Source of the DNA: Nocardioidaceae bacterium SCSIO 66511
GTDB lineage: Bacteria > Actinomycetota > Actinomycetes > Propionibacteriales > Nocardioidaceae
Assembly: GCA_023100825.1 (NCBI GenBank)
Contig: CP095846.1
Location: 1,426,001 to 1,490,000, forward strand
DNA: 64,000 nucleotides
Reading direction: 5' to 3'
Shown here: positions 44,763-54,202 of the stretch, piece after piece
Layout of the letters: each line of letters starts with the position of its first letter
Numbering within the stretch: the stretch's first letter is position 1
Translations under genes and position numbers: made by a program
Notes under the pieces: model-generated
The model's input: the letters and a program-made list of their open reading frames with translations, nothing else
Database searches by the model: none
What the model was told of the DNA's origin: nothing

Positions 44763-45584
44763 CTACGGCCCGTCTGGCGGTCCCCAGCGTCCGCTCCAGC
44801 CAAGCCGCCGGGACAGAGCGTTCGCGCTCGAGCGAACAGACGGTCCGAGCCGCTCCGCGGCGGCCGCGTCCAGGCGATAGACGGGAGCGCTGATCGTCAG
44901 TGCCCCCACGCACTCCCCTTCGGCGTCGAAGTACGGGGACGCGACGCCGGCACCTTGCACCACCCAGCCACTCGCCGAGTACGCATAGCCCAACTCGCGA
45001 TCTTGCGCGAGTTGCGCTCGATATGCCTGAGGATCCGCAATGCTCTGCGGCGTGTAAGCGACCAGGCCTTCGTCCAGAATTCGATCGATCGCATCGGATG
45101 TCAACGCGCCGAGAATGGCGCGTCCTGCCGCGCCCGTGGTTAACGGGTACGGCTTATTCAGGTCCACTACGTAGCGAAGCTGGTGTGTGCTCTCGATCTG
45201 GTCGGTGAAGACGACTCGTACACCGTCTCGGACGGTCAGGTAGGTGGTTTCGTTGTGCTCTGCTGCGATTTCACGGAGGAAGGGCGCCGCAGCCCGCCAG
45301 AGCGAGTCGCGCTGTCGAACCGCCGCCGCCACGGCGAACAGTGTCGGCCCCGCCGCGTACGTCCCGTTGTCGTCGACCTGCTGCACCCATCCCATGCTCT
45401 CGAGCTGACGAAAGATTCGGCTCACTGCGCTGCGGTCGATGCCCGTCTCTCGTGCGGCCGCTCGAGGACCGATGCCTCCCTCGCGGTAGCCGACGAGTTC
45501 TAGTAACGCCGCGACTCGCTGACTGATCGAGGACGACGCACTGGCACTCGCTCCCTCGACGCTCGCTTTGGCGGTCCTACTCAT
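44763..45584 (-). CDS. IclR-family regulator of the island catabolic cluster
   Basis: 273 residues: winged helix (RVAALLELVGYREGG, then AARETGIDRSAVSRIFRQLESMGWV) and effector domain (YPLTTGAAGRAILGAL, ASPYFDAEGECVGALTISAP). ATG 45584 is preferred, following GGAAGG. ATG 45605 is possible. It is the only regulator between the three copies of TGAGACAGTGTCTCA, so it is the leading candidate for binding them. Confidence 0.85.
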   Translation of the reverse strand: MSRTAKASVEGASASASSSISQRVAALLELVGYREGGIGPRAAARETGIDRSAVSRIFRQLESMGWVQQVDDNGTYAAGPTLFAVAAAVRQRDSLWRAAAPFLREIAAEHNETTYLTVRDGVRVVFTDQIESTHQLRYVVDLNKPYPLTTGAAGRAILGALTSDAIDRILDEGLVAYTPQSIADPQAYRAQLAQDRELGYAYSASGWVVQGAGVASPYFDAEGECVGALTISAPVYRLDAAAAERLGPSVRSSANALSRRLGWSGRWGPPDGP

Positions 45585-45655
45585 CAGATCTGCCTTCCGT
45601 AGCAAAGGAAACGCATCCTACGTGTACCTCGTTGGCGCAGGAAGTCATAGCGGGC

Positions 45656-47242
45656 CTATCGGGATGCCGCATCATGGTCGTAACGATGTGGGGCCGGGCT
45701 CATCATACGTAGGCGCGCCTTCTGCACTTTCGCTGTCGGAGTCTTCGGCAGAGTGTCGGTCAACTCGACGAAGCGGGGAATCTTGAACCGTGCAAGGTGC
45801 GTCGCACAGTGATCGATCACGGCCGATGGGTCGAGCGCTGTGCCCGGGCGCAGTACCACGTATGCGAGCACCTCCTCATCCGAGAGTTCGGAAGGTACCC
45901 CGATGACAGCGGCCTCCAAGACGTCGGGATGTCGTTCGATGACTCGTTCGACCTCCAATGAGGAGATGTTCTCTCCTCGACGGCGAACGATGTCCTTCTT
46001 GCGATCGACGAAGTAGTAGAAGCCGTCCTTGTCCCGCCACGCGTTGTCGCCTGTGTGGAGCCATCCGCGCGCGTCAAGCGCTTCTTCGGTTCTCGCTGCG
46101 TCGTTGAAATAACCACGCATCATCGCGGCGTTGCGGAGCAGCAGCTCTCCGGTCGTTCCATCCGGAACGTCTGCGCCTTTGCCATCGACGATTCGCGCTT
46201 CGGTTCTGGGAACGTCTAGTGACGGATGGTGGCGGGGGGTCCCCATCGAGCCTGGGCGCCGGTCGCCGGTGAGCGACTCAGCCAGACCGAAAGTCGTCTC
46301 GCTCATCCCGAAGCCGGAGATGATGGTGAGTCCGAAACGCGACTCCAGTGCTTTGCGTGTCTCGTGGTCGGGGGCTGGAACGCCATACGCTGTCTTCACA
46401 GCGTGTTGTCTATCGTCTGCGGCAGGATCCTTCTTCGACAAGATGGCGGCCATGGCGCCGATGTAGTTGAACACGTTGACTCTGTGCCGACGGATATCTG
46501 GCCAGAACTCGCGGGCGCTGAATCGTGGCGCAAGCACAATGGCGCCGTGCGCTCCGATTGCACCCATCGTTGAGTACGCCTGTGTGTTGATGTGGAAGAG
46601 CGGAAGACAGGCGTAAATCCGGTCTCCGGGTGCCATTCCCATCCAGTGGGGATACGCCTCGCCTGTCAACACGAAGTTCTCGTGCGTCTGCATAACGCCC
46701 TTCGGATGCCCGGTCGTTCCCGATGTGTAGATCAAGCTGATCAGGTCATCTGGCCGAGGCGACGGGGAGTCGAGTATGGACGAGCCGGACTCTGCCTCCA
46801 AACAGGCGAGGAAACTGTCGCAGGTCTCGCTCTCCTCGAGAGTCAGGATCGAACGTACATGCCTAAACCGACTGGTGTCGGCGATTCGTGGCAGGTACGC
46901 CTGCGATGACAGGACCAGGATTGACTCGCTGTCCGAGACGAGATAACTCGCCTCCTCCTCTTGGAAGCCTGTGTTGATAGCGACCAGAACGCCCCCGATC
47001 TTTGCCAGGCCGAGCCAAGCGACGAGGAAGTCGGGCGAGTTATCGAGCATGAAGGAGACACGGTCACCGCGGCGTACGCCGAGACGTAGCCACGCACGCG
47101 CAGCCCGATTGATCTGGGTGTCGATGTCACCGTACGTGCGCACCGAGCCATCGACCGTCGAGATCAGGTACGGCCGCTCGGGTACCTCATTCACGGCGGC
47201 CTCGAAGAACGTCCGAAAGTCGCGCTGCTCAGACACTGGCAC
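45656..47242 (-). CDS. AMP-forming acyl-CoA ligase
   Basis: 528 residues of the ANL superfamily: P-loop LIYTSGTTGHPKGV, A5 motif GFGMSET, A7 motif GWLHTGDN, A8 hinge YYFVDRKKDIVRRRGENIS, and the catalytic Lys near the C-terminus in PKTPTAKVQK. It activates a carboxylic acid as its CoA thioester, supplying substrate to the thiolase-like enzyme. It starts at GTG (GTG 47236 also possible), 16 bp from the divergent operator. Confidence 0.92.
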   Translation of the reverse strand: MPVSEQRDFRTFFEAAVNEVPERPYLISTVDGSVRTYGDIDTQINRAARAWLRLGVRRGDRVSFMLDNSPDFLVAWLGLAKIGGVLVAINTGFQEEEASYLVSDSESILVLSSQAYLPRIADTSRFRHVRSILTLEESETCDSFLACLEAESGSSILDSPSPRPDDLISLIYTSGTTGHPKGVMQTHENFVLTGEAYPHWMGMAPGDRIYACLPLFHINTQAYSTMGAIGAHGAIVLAPRFSAREFWPDIRRHRVNVFNYIGAMAAILSKKDPAADDRQHAVKTAYGVPAPDHETRKALESRFGLTIISGFGMSETTFGLAESLTGDRRPGSMGTPRHHPSLDVPRTEARIVDGKGADVPDGTTGELLLRNAAMMRGYFNDAARTEEALDARGWLHTGDNAWRDKDGFYYFVDRKKDIVRRRGENISSLEVERVIERHPDVLEAAVIGVPSELSDEEVLAYVVLRPGTALDPSAVIDHCATHLARFKIPRFVELTDTLPKTPTAKVQKARLRMMSPAPHRYDHDAASR

Positions 47243-47257
47243 CTCCAGGTGGTGATA

Positions 47258-47272
47258 TGAGACAGTGTCTCA
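47258..47272. promoter_or_regulatory. Operator TGAGACAGTGTCTCA, divergent promoter region
   Basis: Perfect 7-1-7 palindrome identical to 36433-36447. On the minus strand it sits between GTTACA and TATCAC (16-base spacing), so it should control the ligase gene, and possibly the divergent esterase. Confidence 0.7.
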
Positions 47273-47324
47273 CTGTAACAGGTGGGCGTCCCGAACTCAT
47301 CTGGGCTCGCGAAGGGAGAACCTG

Positions 47325-48275
47325 ATGGACCGACGTCGACTACTCGCCGCCGGCATGGCGACTGCTGCGGCCGCCGTATCGCACGGTCAACACGCGGCTG
47401 AGGCTGCGGCGCCCGCAAGCCAGGGCGGACGCGTCATCAAGAACATCGCGATGAAGAGCGCCATGCTAGATATCGACGTGCTTCACACGATGTATCTACC
47501 GCCCGGCTACGGCAGGCACGGTCGGAGGTACCCGCTGATCTACCTACTGCACGGCGGTCCGAACACGAACACCTCTTGGGCGGAAACGGGTGACCTCAAA
47601 CGCATCGTCGACGCCGCAATCGCGCGGAGGCGGGTTCGTCCCGTGATCATCGCGATGCCCGATGCCCGCCGCGATCCTCGCATACCGTCCGAAGAGCAGC
47701 AGCTGACCTTCTACATGGACGACCTAGACGGCAACTTTCGCTATCAGACCATGCTCATTGAAGAGTTCCTCCCTCACGTCGAATCACACTACGATGTTCT
47801 ACCCGGAGTCCGCGGTATCGGCGGACATTCGATGGGCGGCTACGGAGCGTTAGCATGCGCAATGCTCCATCCCGGTACGTTTCTCGGTGCCTTCGCGCTG
47901 AGTGCCGCGCATCGGACGGACCAGCAGATCACGGGCCTCGACATGGATCTCTACAACCACGGCTACGGCAAGGCATGGGGCGAGGACCTTGCAGGAACCG
48001 ACCGTCTCAACGACGCCTACAACTACTACAATCTGCGCGACATCATCCAACGAACCCCAGTGAGCGAACTGAGCGCAAGTGAATACTTTCTGGACGTGGG
48101 CGCATACGACCCGTTCTTCGAAGGCAACGCAGATCTCCACGTCGCGCTCACCAGGAAGGACATTCCGCACCGCTTCATGGCGCGAGAGGGTGAGCACAAC
48201 TGGGCGTACTGGACGACCGGCATGCCGGCCGCGCTGGGGTTTCTAGACCGCGCATTCAGCGATGCCAATGGCTGA
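47325..48275 (+). CDS. Exported alpha/beta-hydrolase esterase
   Basis: 316 residues. The N-terminus MDRRRLLAAGMATAAAAVSHG is a Tat/Sec-type signal. The body matches the esterase D/antigen-85-like family: YLPPGYGRHGRRYPLIYLLHGG, nucleophile GIGGHSMGGYGALA, acid/base candidates in DVGAYDPFF and GEHNWAYW. It is probably extracytoplasmic and may release the acid later imported by the ABC system. GAAGGGAGAA precedes the ATG. Confidence 0.86.
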   Translation: MDRRRLLAAGMATAAAAVSHGQHAAEAAAPASQGGRVIKNIAMKSAMLDIDVLHTMYLPPGYGRHGRRYPLIYLLHGGPNTNTSWAETGDLKRIVDAAIARRRVRPVIIAMPDARRDPRIPSEEQQLTFYMDDLDGNFRYQTMLIEEFLPHVESHYDVLPGVRGIGGHSMGGYGALACAMLHPGTFLGAFALSAAHRTDQQITGLDMDLYNHGYGKAWGEDLAGTDRLNDAYNYYNLRDIIQRTPVSELSASEYFLDVGAYDPFFEGNADLHVALTRKDIPHRFMAREGEHNWAYWTTGMPAALGFLDRAFSDANG

Positions 48276-48437
48276 GCGAGGCCCAAGAACTCGCGGTCGT
48301 GCAACAATCCCGATGCCAACGACGAGGCTCATCACACCGCCAGGGACCCGAGTTCCATCTAGCCCGTAACCCTTCGGCTCACGACTACGTCATTCCGCCG
48401 CGTTTCGGGCGTTGTGAGGCGGGTCAGAGGTGCGCTG

Positions 48438-50138
48438 ATGTTGACGATGACCGACCTGTTCTGTGGCGGTGGGGGTTCGTCGACCGGTGGGATCCAGGTC
48501 CCCGGCGTCGAGATCCGGATGGCGGCCAACCATTGGAAGCTGGCCGTGGAGGTGCACAACGCGAACCATCCGGACACCGACCACGCTGCGGTCGACCTGC
48601 ACATGGAAGACCCCCGCTACTTCCCGCGTACCGATCTGTTGTGGGCGTCGCCGGAGTGCACGAAGTGGTCCCAGGCCAACGGCTCGAGGCCCTTGCCTGC
48701 GATCGAGGAAGGGCTGTTCGAGGACCCGCTGTCGGATGAGGCGTCGCTACGGTCGCGGTTGCTGATGTTCGACGTGCTCCGGTTCGCCGAGCACCACCGC
48801 TATCGGGCGATGACCGCGGAGAACGTCGTCGACATCGCCACCCAGGCCAAGTACCGCACAGCCTGGCACCTGTGGCGCCACGAACTCGCCAAGCTCGGCT
48901 ACCGCCACCGTGTCGTGTCGCTCAACAGCATGCACGCCCAAGCCGGAGGACTCCCGGCGCCGCAGTCGCGGGACCGGATCTACATCGTGTGCTGGCGCAA
49001 CGGTGACACCGCACCCGACCTCGAGCGGGCGCTACGCCCGAACGCATGGTGCATGAAATGCGCCGAGGTTGTGGAGGCGCAGCAGGCGTGGAAGAAGGGC
49101 CGCACCGTCGGCCGCTACCGCCAGGCCTACGTCTACGTCCACGCCGCCTGCGGCACACAGGTCGAACCCGGGTGGCTGCCCGCCGCCGCCGCGATCGACT
49201 GGACCATCCAAGGCACCCGCATCGGCGACCGGGACAAACCCCTCGCCGACAAGACCCGCCGCCGGATCGCGGCCGGGATCGCCCGCTATTGGAGCCCGTT
49301 CCACATCGAGGCCGGCGGCAACCAGTACGACGCCGCCGACCCGAAACACCGCTCCTACGGCGACCCGAACGCCTACTACCGGGCATGGCCGGTCAACGAG
49401 TACCTCCGGGTCCTGCACACCGCCGAGACCAAGGCACTCGCGATCCCCGTCGAAGGCCGAGACGGCAAACAGGCAAGGCCGCTCGGGATGCCAATGCGAA
49501 CACAGACGACCCGCCTCGAGACCGCGATGGTCGTCCCATCCGGCGGCACCTGGAACGAAGACGCACGCACCGTCGACCATCCGCTTCGGGCGCTCACCAC
49601 CCGCGAGGCCTACGGGCTGGTGACGCCGCTGCACGTGTCGATGATGGGATCCAGCCCCACTCACCTCGACGGCTCCGCACGGCCCGTCGACCGCGAACTG
49701 CGCACGCTCACCGCCGAAGGGAACAACGACTACCTCCTCTCGCCCTACTCCAGTGGGAGCGGGTCCGCGAGGCCGATCAGTGATCCGGTTGGGACGTTGA
49801 CGACCCGTGACCGCTACGCCCTGATCCAACGGCACAACTCCAGCCGGGGCGACGGAGCCGAGATGGTCACCCCAGCCTCGGAGTATCTGCGCACGTTGAC
49901 GACCAAGGGCCACCAGTCGATCGTCACGCCCGGCGATCTCGAGGCCGCCGACGCGCAGGTCGACGACTGCCTGTTCCGGATGCTTGAGCCCCACGAGGTC
50001 GCCGCCGGGATGGCATTCCCGCCCGACTACCAATGGTCGGGGAACCGGCGTGAACGCGTCCGCCTCGCAGGCAACGCTGTCACCCCACCCGCAGCACGCG
50101 ACCTCATCGGCACTGTCGCCGACACGCTCGCCGCCTAG
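48438..50138 (+). CDS. C5-cytosine DNA methyltransferase, phage/island type with internal repeats
   Basis: 566 residues. Motif I is TDLFCGGGGSSTGG, motif IV is WASPECTKWS (Cys nucleophile, with PEC for PPC), motif VI AENV, motif VIII SRDRIYIV and motif X RLAGNAVTPPAARD. Between VIII and X, four ~32-residue repeats of the form ARPVDxxLRTLTTxxxYxLVTP occur at roughly residues 380-510. No restriction gene is adjacent, so it is an orphan, perhaps protecting the island from host enzymes. Confidence 0.9.
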   Translation: MLTMTDLFCGGGGSSTGGIQVPGVEIRMAANHWKLAVEVHNANHPDTDHAAVDLHMEDPRYFPRTDLLWASPECTKWSQANGSRPLPAIEEGLFEDPLSDEASLRSRLLMFDVLRFAEHHRYRAMTAENVVDIATQAKYRTAWHLWRHELAKLGYRHRVVSLNSMHAQAGGLPAPQSRDRIYIVCWRNGDTAPDLERALRPNAWCMKCAEVVEAQQAWKKGRTVGRYRQAYVYVHAACGTQVEPGWLPAAAAIDWTIQGTRIGDRDKPLADKTRRRIAAGIARYWSPFHIEAGGNQYDAADPKHRSYGDPNAYYRAWPVNEYLRVLHTAETKALAIPVEGRDGKQARPLGMPMRTQTTRLETAMVVPSGGTWNEDARTVDHPLRALTTREAYGLVTPLHVSMMGSSPTHLDGSARPVDRELRTLTAEGNNDYLLSPYSSGSGSARPISDPVGTLTTRDRYALIQRHNSSRGDGAEMVTPASEYLRTLTTKGHQSIVTPGDLEAADAQVDDCLFRMLEPHEVAAGMAFPPDYQWSGNRRERVRLAGNAVTPPAARDLIGTVADTLAA

Positions 50139-50524
50139 CCCGCTGAGGCCAGTGCCCGTCGCCGCTGAGGCTCGCTCAGCGGCGACGGGCCTATGCGGCG
50201 CCACGACCACTCCAACGTCGCGGAGACGCCAGCCATACAGGCGGCATAGTCGCTGTCGCCGAGACGCCTCGCGCGTGCGAACCGCACGTTCGCCTCGCGT
50301 AGCTGGGCCTCGACCTCCTCCGGCAAGGGAAACGCCGTCTTCCGCGTGACCGGCGCCTCCAAACCCGCCCGCGCAAGCCAACGACACGTGCGCACCACCC
50401 GCAGCGTGTACCAGTCGATCGGCGGCGGCCCACCCGCCTGCGCATCCCACAGCGCCTCCGCCTCCCGCCACACCTCGACGAACTCATCCCGCGAGATCCG
50501 TCGAGGTCGAAGTCCCAGCGCCAT
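50135..50524 (-). CDS. Hypothetical protein convergent with the methyltransferase
   Basis: About 129 residues, largely helical with many Arg, Trp and Glu (ISRDEFVEVWREAEALWDAQ, then YTLRVVRTCRWLARAGLEAP, then LREANVRFARARRLGDSDY). Its stop overlaps the methyltransferase stop by 4 bases. The start at 50524 is chosen; 50545 is possible. No family recognised. Confidence 0.5.
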   Translation of the reverse strand: MALGLRPRRISRDEFVEVWREAEALWDAQAGGPPPIDWYTLRVVRTCRWLARAGLEAPVTRKTAFPLPEEVEAQLREANVRFARARRLGDSDYAACMAGVSATLEWSWRRIGPSPLSEPQRRRALASAG

Positions 50525-50548
50525 AGCGTGACACCTGGGACCCAAGCC

Positions 50549-51451
50549 CTAGCTCAGGAATAGCGTGTTTGATTGGGCCAGTTGATCGAATGCTTCTAGA
50601 CGTTCGTTGGCTCCAGGCACCGATTCGGCCAGGCGGTCGAGCAGTAGCGATAGGAGAGTGACGTGCGCGGCAGGGCTGTCAAATGTGAAGCGATGATTGA
50701 CAGGCGCCCAGAGACGTACTGAAGCGAGATCGGCCAGGACCCCCAACGGAGAGTCGCTGATTAGGATCACTTCTAGTCCGATGCTGTTGGCGAACCGCAT
50801 CGCTTCCGCAGTTTCGGTCGGGTATCTCGGTACGCATAGGACCACGGCAGCCGTAGCGCCGAGGCGGCGCGATCTTTCGAGGCCGTCCAGCATCTGGCTA
50901 TCGCCGCCCGTGATCAGATGCACGTCGGGCAGGATCTTGAAGGCAAACTGGGCGAAGAACGCAGCCAAGGGTGCGGAGATCCGAAGACCTACAACGGGTA
51001 GGACTGGGGAGGCCGTGATCGCCTCGACGGCGCGTTGCAACTCAACGTGCAGTTCGCTTTGGCCTCGCAGTCGCCGCAGCGCCTCAACCTCTCCGTCAAT
51101 CGCCAAGTACTCAGTGTCCTGGTCAGCTTCGACCAGATCACTCGGCGCCTCGCGCAGTCGCCGGCGGATCTCCTTGCGGAGGGCCGCAAAGTTGGGAAAC
51201 CCGACTGCAGTGGCAAATCTCGAGACAGATGGCTGGCTGACACCTACCCGATCGGCGATCGCGGTGACGCTCTGATACGCAACGTCGTCGGTCGCCTCGG
51301 TGAGCAGATAGTGGGCGATCCGGCGATGCGCGGGCGTGAGGGTCTTCCCCTCGAACAGTGCCGCGAGGCTGTCGGCTTCCCGCGAGGACGTGGTCGAAGG
51401 TGAGGGGTCATCGCCGTGGGGTATCGCTGGCTCGGCACATGAGGGGGTCAC
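50549..51451 (-). CDS. MurR/RpiR-family regulator
   Basis: 300 residues: an N-terminal HTH_6 domain (LTPAHRRIAHYLL, then VTAIADRVGVSQPSVSRFATAVGF) and a C-terminal SIS domain (VLPVVGLRISAPLAAFFAQ, ITGGDSQMLDGLERS, EVILISDSPLGVLA). The GTG at 51451, after AAGGAGCACGC, is preferred over an upstream ATG that lies in the operator region. Divergent from the importer operon, which it probably represses in response to a small ligand. Confidence 0.87.
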   Translation of the reverse strand: MTPSCAEPAIPHGDDPSPSTTSSREADSLAALFEGKTLTPAHRRIAHYLLTEATDDVAYQSVTAIADRVGVSQPSVSRFATAVGFPNFAALRKEIRRRLREAPSDLVEADQDTEYLAIDGEVEALRRLRGQSELHVELQRAVEAITASPVLPVVGLRISAPLAAFFAQFAFKILPDVHLITGGDSQMLDGLERSRRLGATAAVVLCVPRYPTETAEAMRFANSIGLEVILISDSPLGVLADLASVRLWAPVNHRFTFDSPAAHVTLLSLLLDRLAESVPGANERLEAFDQLAQSNTLFLS

Positions 51452-51497
51452 GCGTGCTCCTTGCTGTGTTGCCGGGAAGCGAATTCTCGCAGAACCA

Positions 51498-51545
51498 TTG
51501 ACAAAGAATACCTGTATGCCGTTCGCTGGCAACAGCATACTGTCA
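51498..51545. promoter_or_regulatory. Divergent promoter/operator of the RpiR-controlled importer operon
   Basis: TTGACA (51498-51503) overlaps the edge of an extended inverted repeat with perfect GTATGC (51514-51519) and GCATAC (51535-51540) cores plus matching GAAT/ATTC flanks. It is the only symmetrical element between the divergent genes. Confidence 0.5.
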
Positions 51546-51576
51546 TTCATCATCGTTCTACGCGAAGGACATCACC

Positions 51577-52506
51577 ATGAAGGTCATAGGTTCACGGGGT
51601 GACCACAGGCGGGGTCTCACGGGCTTCGCGCTGGCTCTGGTTGCCGGGTTGACACTCGGCGCGTGCGGCGGCCCGACGAGTCCAGCCGCTGACCAGGTCG
51701 GTGCTGATACGTCGGTGGATCCGGCGCTCGTGAAGCTCCTCCCGTCGGATGTCAAGTCGTCGAAGAGCCTCAAGGTGGCAACCGGTACGGGGTATCCACC
51801 CCTGGAGTTCACCGACGAGAACGGGGAACTCACAGGCTTCGACGTAGAGCTGCTGCGCCTTATCGGCGAGAAACTGGACGTCACGATGAACTTCGAGAAG
51901 GTGTCGTTCGACGCACTCATCACCAGCATCCAAGGCGGCAGATACGACATCGGGGCTTACGGCGTGCTCGACAAGCCCGAACGCCAAGACCTCGTAACAT
52001 TCGTGGATCACCTCAACACAAGTTCGTCGATCTTGATGCGGGCTGACGACGACACCGCGAGCGATGTCTCGACGATCGACGACCTCTGCGGGCTATCAGC
52101 CGGAGCCAACGCTGGCGAGACGCAAGTGACTGACCTCGAGGCGGCGTCCGATCGTTGCGTAAAGGCTGGCGACTCCGCGATCGACGTCCAGACATTCACC
52201 GAGTCCACTGACGCACGCCTCGCCCTGACCTCGTCCAGAATCGACGCTATCGTCGGGGGCACTCCTGGACTCGTGTACTACGCCGAGCAGGAGCCGCGCG
52301 TCCAGATCGCCGGCAAGCCATACCGCTTCCTACCGTATGGGCTTGTGATCGCGAAGGATCGTCAAGATCTGGTCGAAGCCATACAGAAGGCCCTTCAGCA
52401 ACTGATCGACGACGGAACTTACGCGGAACTCCTGGATAAGTACGACCTGGCCGAGAACGGCGTCGACAAAGCCACCGTCAACATTGGAACCGAGAATCAA
52501 GGATGA
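51577..52506 (+). CDS. Amino-acid-type ABC substrate-binding lipoprotein
   Basis: 309 residues. The lipobox LTLGAC lies at about residue 28. The mature domain is SBP_bac_3: LKVATGTGYPPLEFTDENGELTGFDVEL, then DALITSIQGGRYDIGA, and PYGLVIAKDRQDLVEAIQKAL. This family binds polar amino acids, opines or amidines. It starts the operon and overlaps the permease gene (ATGA). Confidence 0.92.
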   Translation: MKVIGSRGDHRRGLTGFALALVAGLTLGACGGPTSPAADQVGADTSVDPALVKLLPSDVKSSKSLKVATGTGYPPLEFTDENGELTGFDVELLRLIGEKLDVTMNFEKVSFDALITSIQGGRYDIGAYGVLDKPERQDLVTFVDHLNTSSSILMRADDDTASDVSTIDDLCGLSAGANAGETQVTDLEAASDRCVKAGDSAIDVQTFTESTDARLALTSSRIDAIVGGTPGLVYYAEQEPRVQIAGKPYRFLPYGLVIAKDRQDLVEAIQKALQQLIDDGTYAELLDKYDLAENGVDKATVNIGTENQG

Positions 52507-53414
52507 GTACGGTGACTGCAATACCCACGACCCTTTACCCAGGCCTGGGTGAACCCATCAAGACGAAGCGACGCGCGCGCCTCGGGCGCTGGGCGTTCGC
52601 GATCGTTGTGCTGCTGGTCGCGATCGACCTGTTCGTGAGCCTCGCCACCAACGAGCGACTCGCGTGGAACGTTGTCGGGACGTACCTGTTCAGCGAGCCG
52701 ATCATGTCTGGACTCCGGCTAACATTGATCCTGACTGTGAGCTCGATGGCTCTGGGCGTCTTGCTTGGAGCTGTGCTCGCAGTAATGCGTATGTCGGACA
52801 ACCCGATCCTCGCTGGTGCAGCTCGCGGCTACATCTGGTTCTTCCGTGGTACGCCGCTCCTTGTGCAGATGCTGTTCTGGGCGTATGCCTCAGCGATCTA
52901 TCCACAAGTCTCCCTCGGCGTGCCCTTCGGGCCCGGTCTCCTTAGCTTCGACTACAACACCGTTGTCCCGCTGTTCGTTGCCGGGCTGCTCGCACTCGGG
53001 CTCAATGAAGGCGCGTACGCCGCCGAAATCATCCGAGCTGGCATCCTCGGCGTAGACGAGGGCCAACTCGAGGCCGCTCGCGCGCTCGGCATGAGTGAGC
53101 GGAAGCTCTTGCGACGCATCGTGTTGCCCCAGGCAATGCGGATTGTCGTACCACCGCTGGGGAACGCGACGATCATGATGCTGAAAACGACGTCACTGGT
53201 CTACGCCATCGCACTTCCGGAGCTCCTGACGTCAGCGAAGATCATCTACGGGGCGAACTTTCAGCAGATCCCGCTCCTCATCGTCGTTTCGTTTTGGTAC
53301 CTACTTATCACCAGTCTCCTGAGCATCGTCCAGTCTCGCTTGGAACGAATCGCTGGACGTGGCTTCACCCGGCGGGAGATCTCCGCCGCCGATACCGAAG
53401 GTGTACGAGCATGA
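52503..53414 (+). CDS. Amino-acid-type ABC permease (HisM/GlnP class)
   Basis: 303 residues with an N-terminal helix and the five-helix HisM core. The ATPase docking loop is [40 protein letters not shown] is the usual conserved segment. It is the only permease, so probably a homodimer. Coupled by ATGA at both ends. Confidence 0.93.
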   Translation: MSTVTAIPTTLYPGLGEPIKTKRRARLGRWAFAIVVLLVAIDLFVSLATNERLAWNVVGTYLFSEPIMSGLRLTLILTVSSMALGVLLGAVLAVMRMSDNPILAGAARGYIWFFRGTPLLVQMLFWAYASAIYPQVSLGVPFGPGLLSFDYNTVVPLFVAGLLALGLNEGAYAAEIIRAGILGVDEGQLEAARALGMSERKLLRRIVLPQAMRIVVPPLGNATIMMLKTTSLVYAIALPELLTSAKIIYGANFQQIPLLIVVSFWYLLITSLLSIVQSRLERIAGRGFTRREISAADTEGVRA

Positions 53415-54196
53415 GTCATACCGAAGTGAGCACGGGCGATGTGATCGTCCGCGCTGCCGGTGTAGGCAAGCAATTCGGCCCAAACCTTGTACTCAAGGGA
53501 GTCAACCTTGAGATCAGCCGCGGCGAGGTTGTCTGCATCATCGGACCATCGGGCTCGGGCAAGAGCACGTTCCTTCGGTGTATCAACCACCTGGAGTCGC
53601 TTGACTTCGGCGTCATCGAGCTCGTCGGCGACCTTGTCGGCTATGAACGCCGTCGCGGGCACCTCGTAGAGAAGACGACTCAGCAGGTAGCGGCCCAGCG
53701 GGCCCGCATTGGGATGGTGTTTCAACGGTTCAACCTGTTCGCTCATCTAACCGCGCTTCAGAACATCACGGAGTCCCCCGTTCAAGTGCTTAGGAAGCCC
53801 AAGAAGGACGCTGAAGATCAAGCCCGCAAACTGCTCGACCAGGTCGGCCTGAACAGTCACGCCGGCCACTATCCGAGCGAACTGTCGGGCGGCCAACAGC
53901 AGCGCGTCGCTATTGCGCGCGCTTTGGCTATGGAGCCTGAGGTGATGCTGTTCGACGAACCTACGTCCGCCCTGGACCCGGAGTTGGTGGGCGACGTGCT
54001 CGGCGTGATGAAGGACCTTGCGGCGAAGGGAATGACAATGATTGTCGTCACTCACGAGATCGGTTTCGCACGCGATATCGCCGACCGGGTCGTGTTCATG
54101 GATGACGGCGTCGTCGTCGAGGAGGGCTCCCCGGAGCAGGTGCTTGAGAACCCGCAGGAAGCCCGCACCCAGTCGTTCCTGTCGAAGGTGCGCTGA
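53411..54196 (+). CDS. Amino-acid-type ABC ATPase (GlnQ/HisP class)
   Basis: 261 residues: Walker [20 protein letters not shown]-loop [13 protein letters not shown], signature [14 protein letters not shown], Walker [16 protein letters not shown], switch VTHEIGFA. The ATG overlapping the permease stop is used. An earlier frame exists only inside that gene. Confidence 0.95.
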   Translation: MSHTEVSTGDVIVRAAGVGKQFGPNLVLKGVNLEISRGEVVCIIGPSGSGKSTFLRCINHLESLDFGVIELVGDLVGYERRRGHLVEKTTQQVAAQRARIGMVFQRFNLFAHLTALQNITESPVQVLRKPKKDAEDQARKLLDQVGLNSHAGHYPSELSGGQQQRVAIARALAMEPEVMLFDEPTSALDPELVGDVLGVMKDLAAKGMTMIVVTHEIGFARDIADRVVFMDDGVVVEEGSPEQVLENPQEARTQSFLSKVR

Positions 54197-54202
54197 AACG
54201 TG

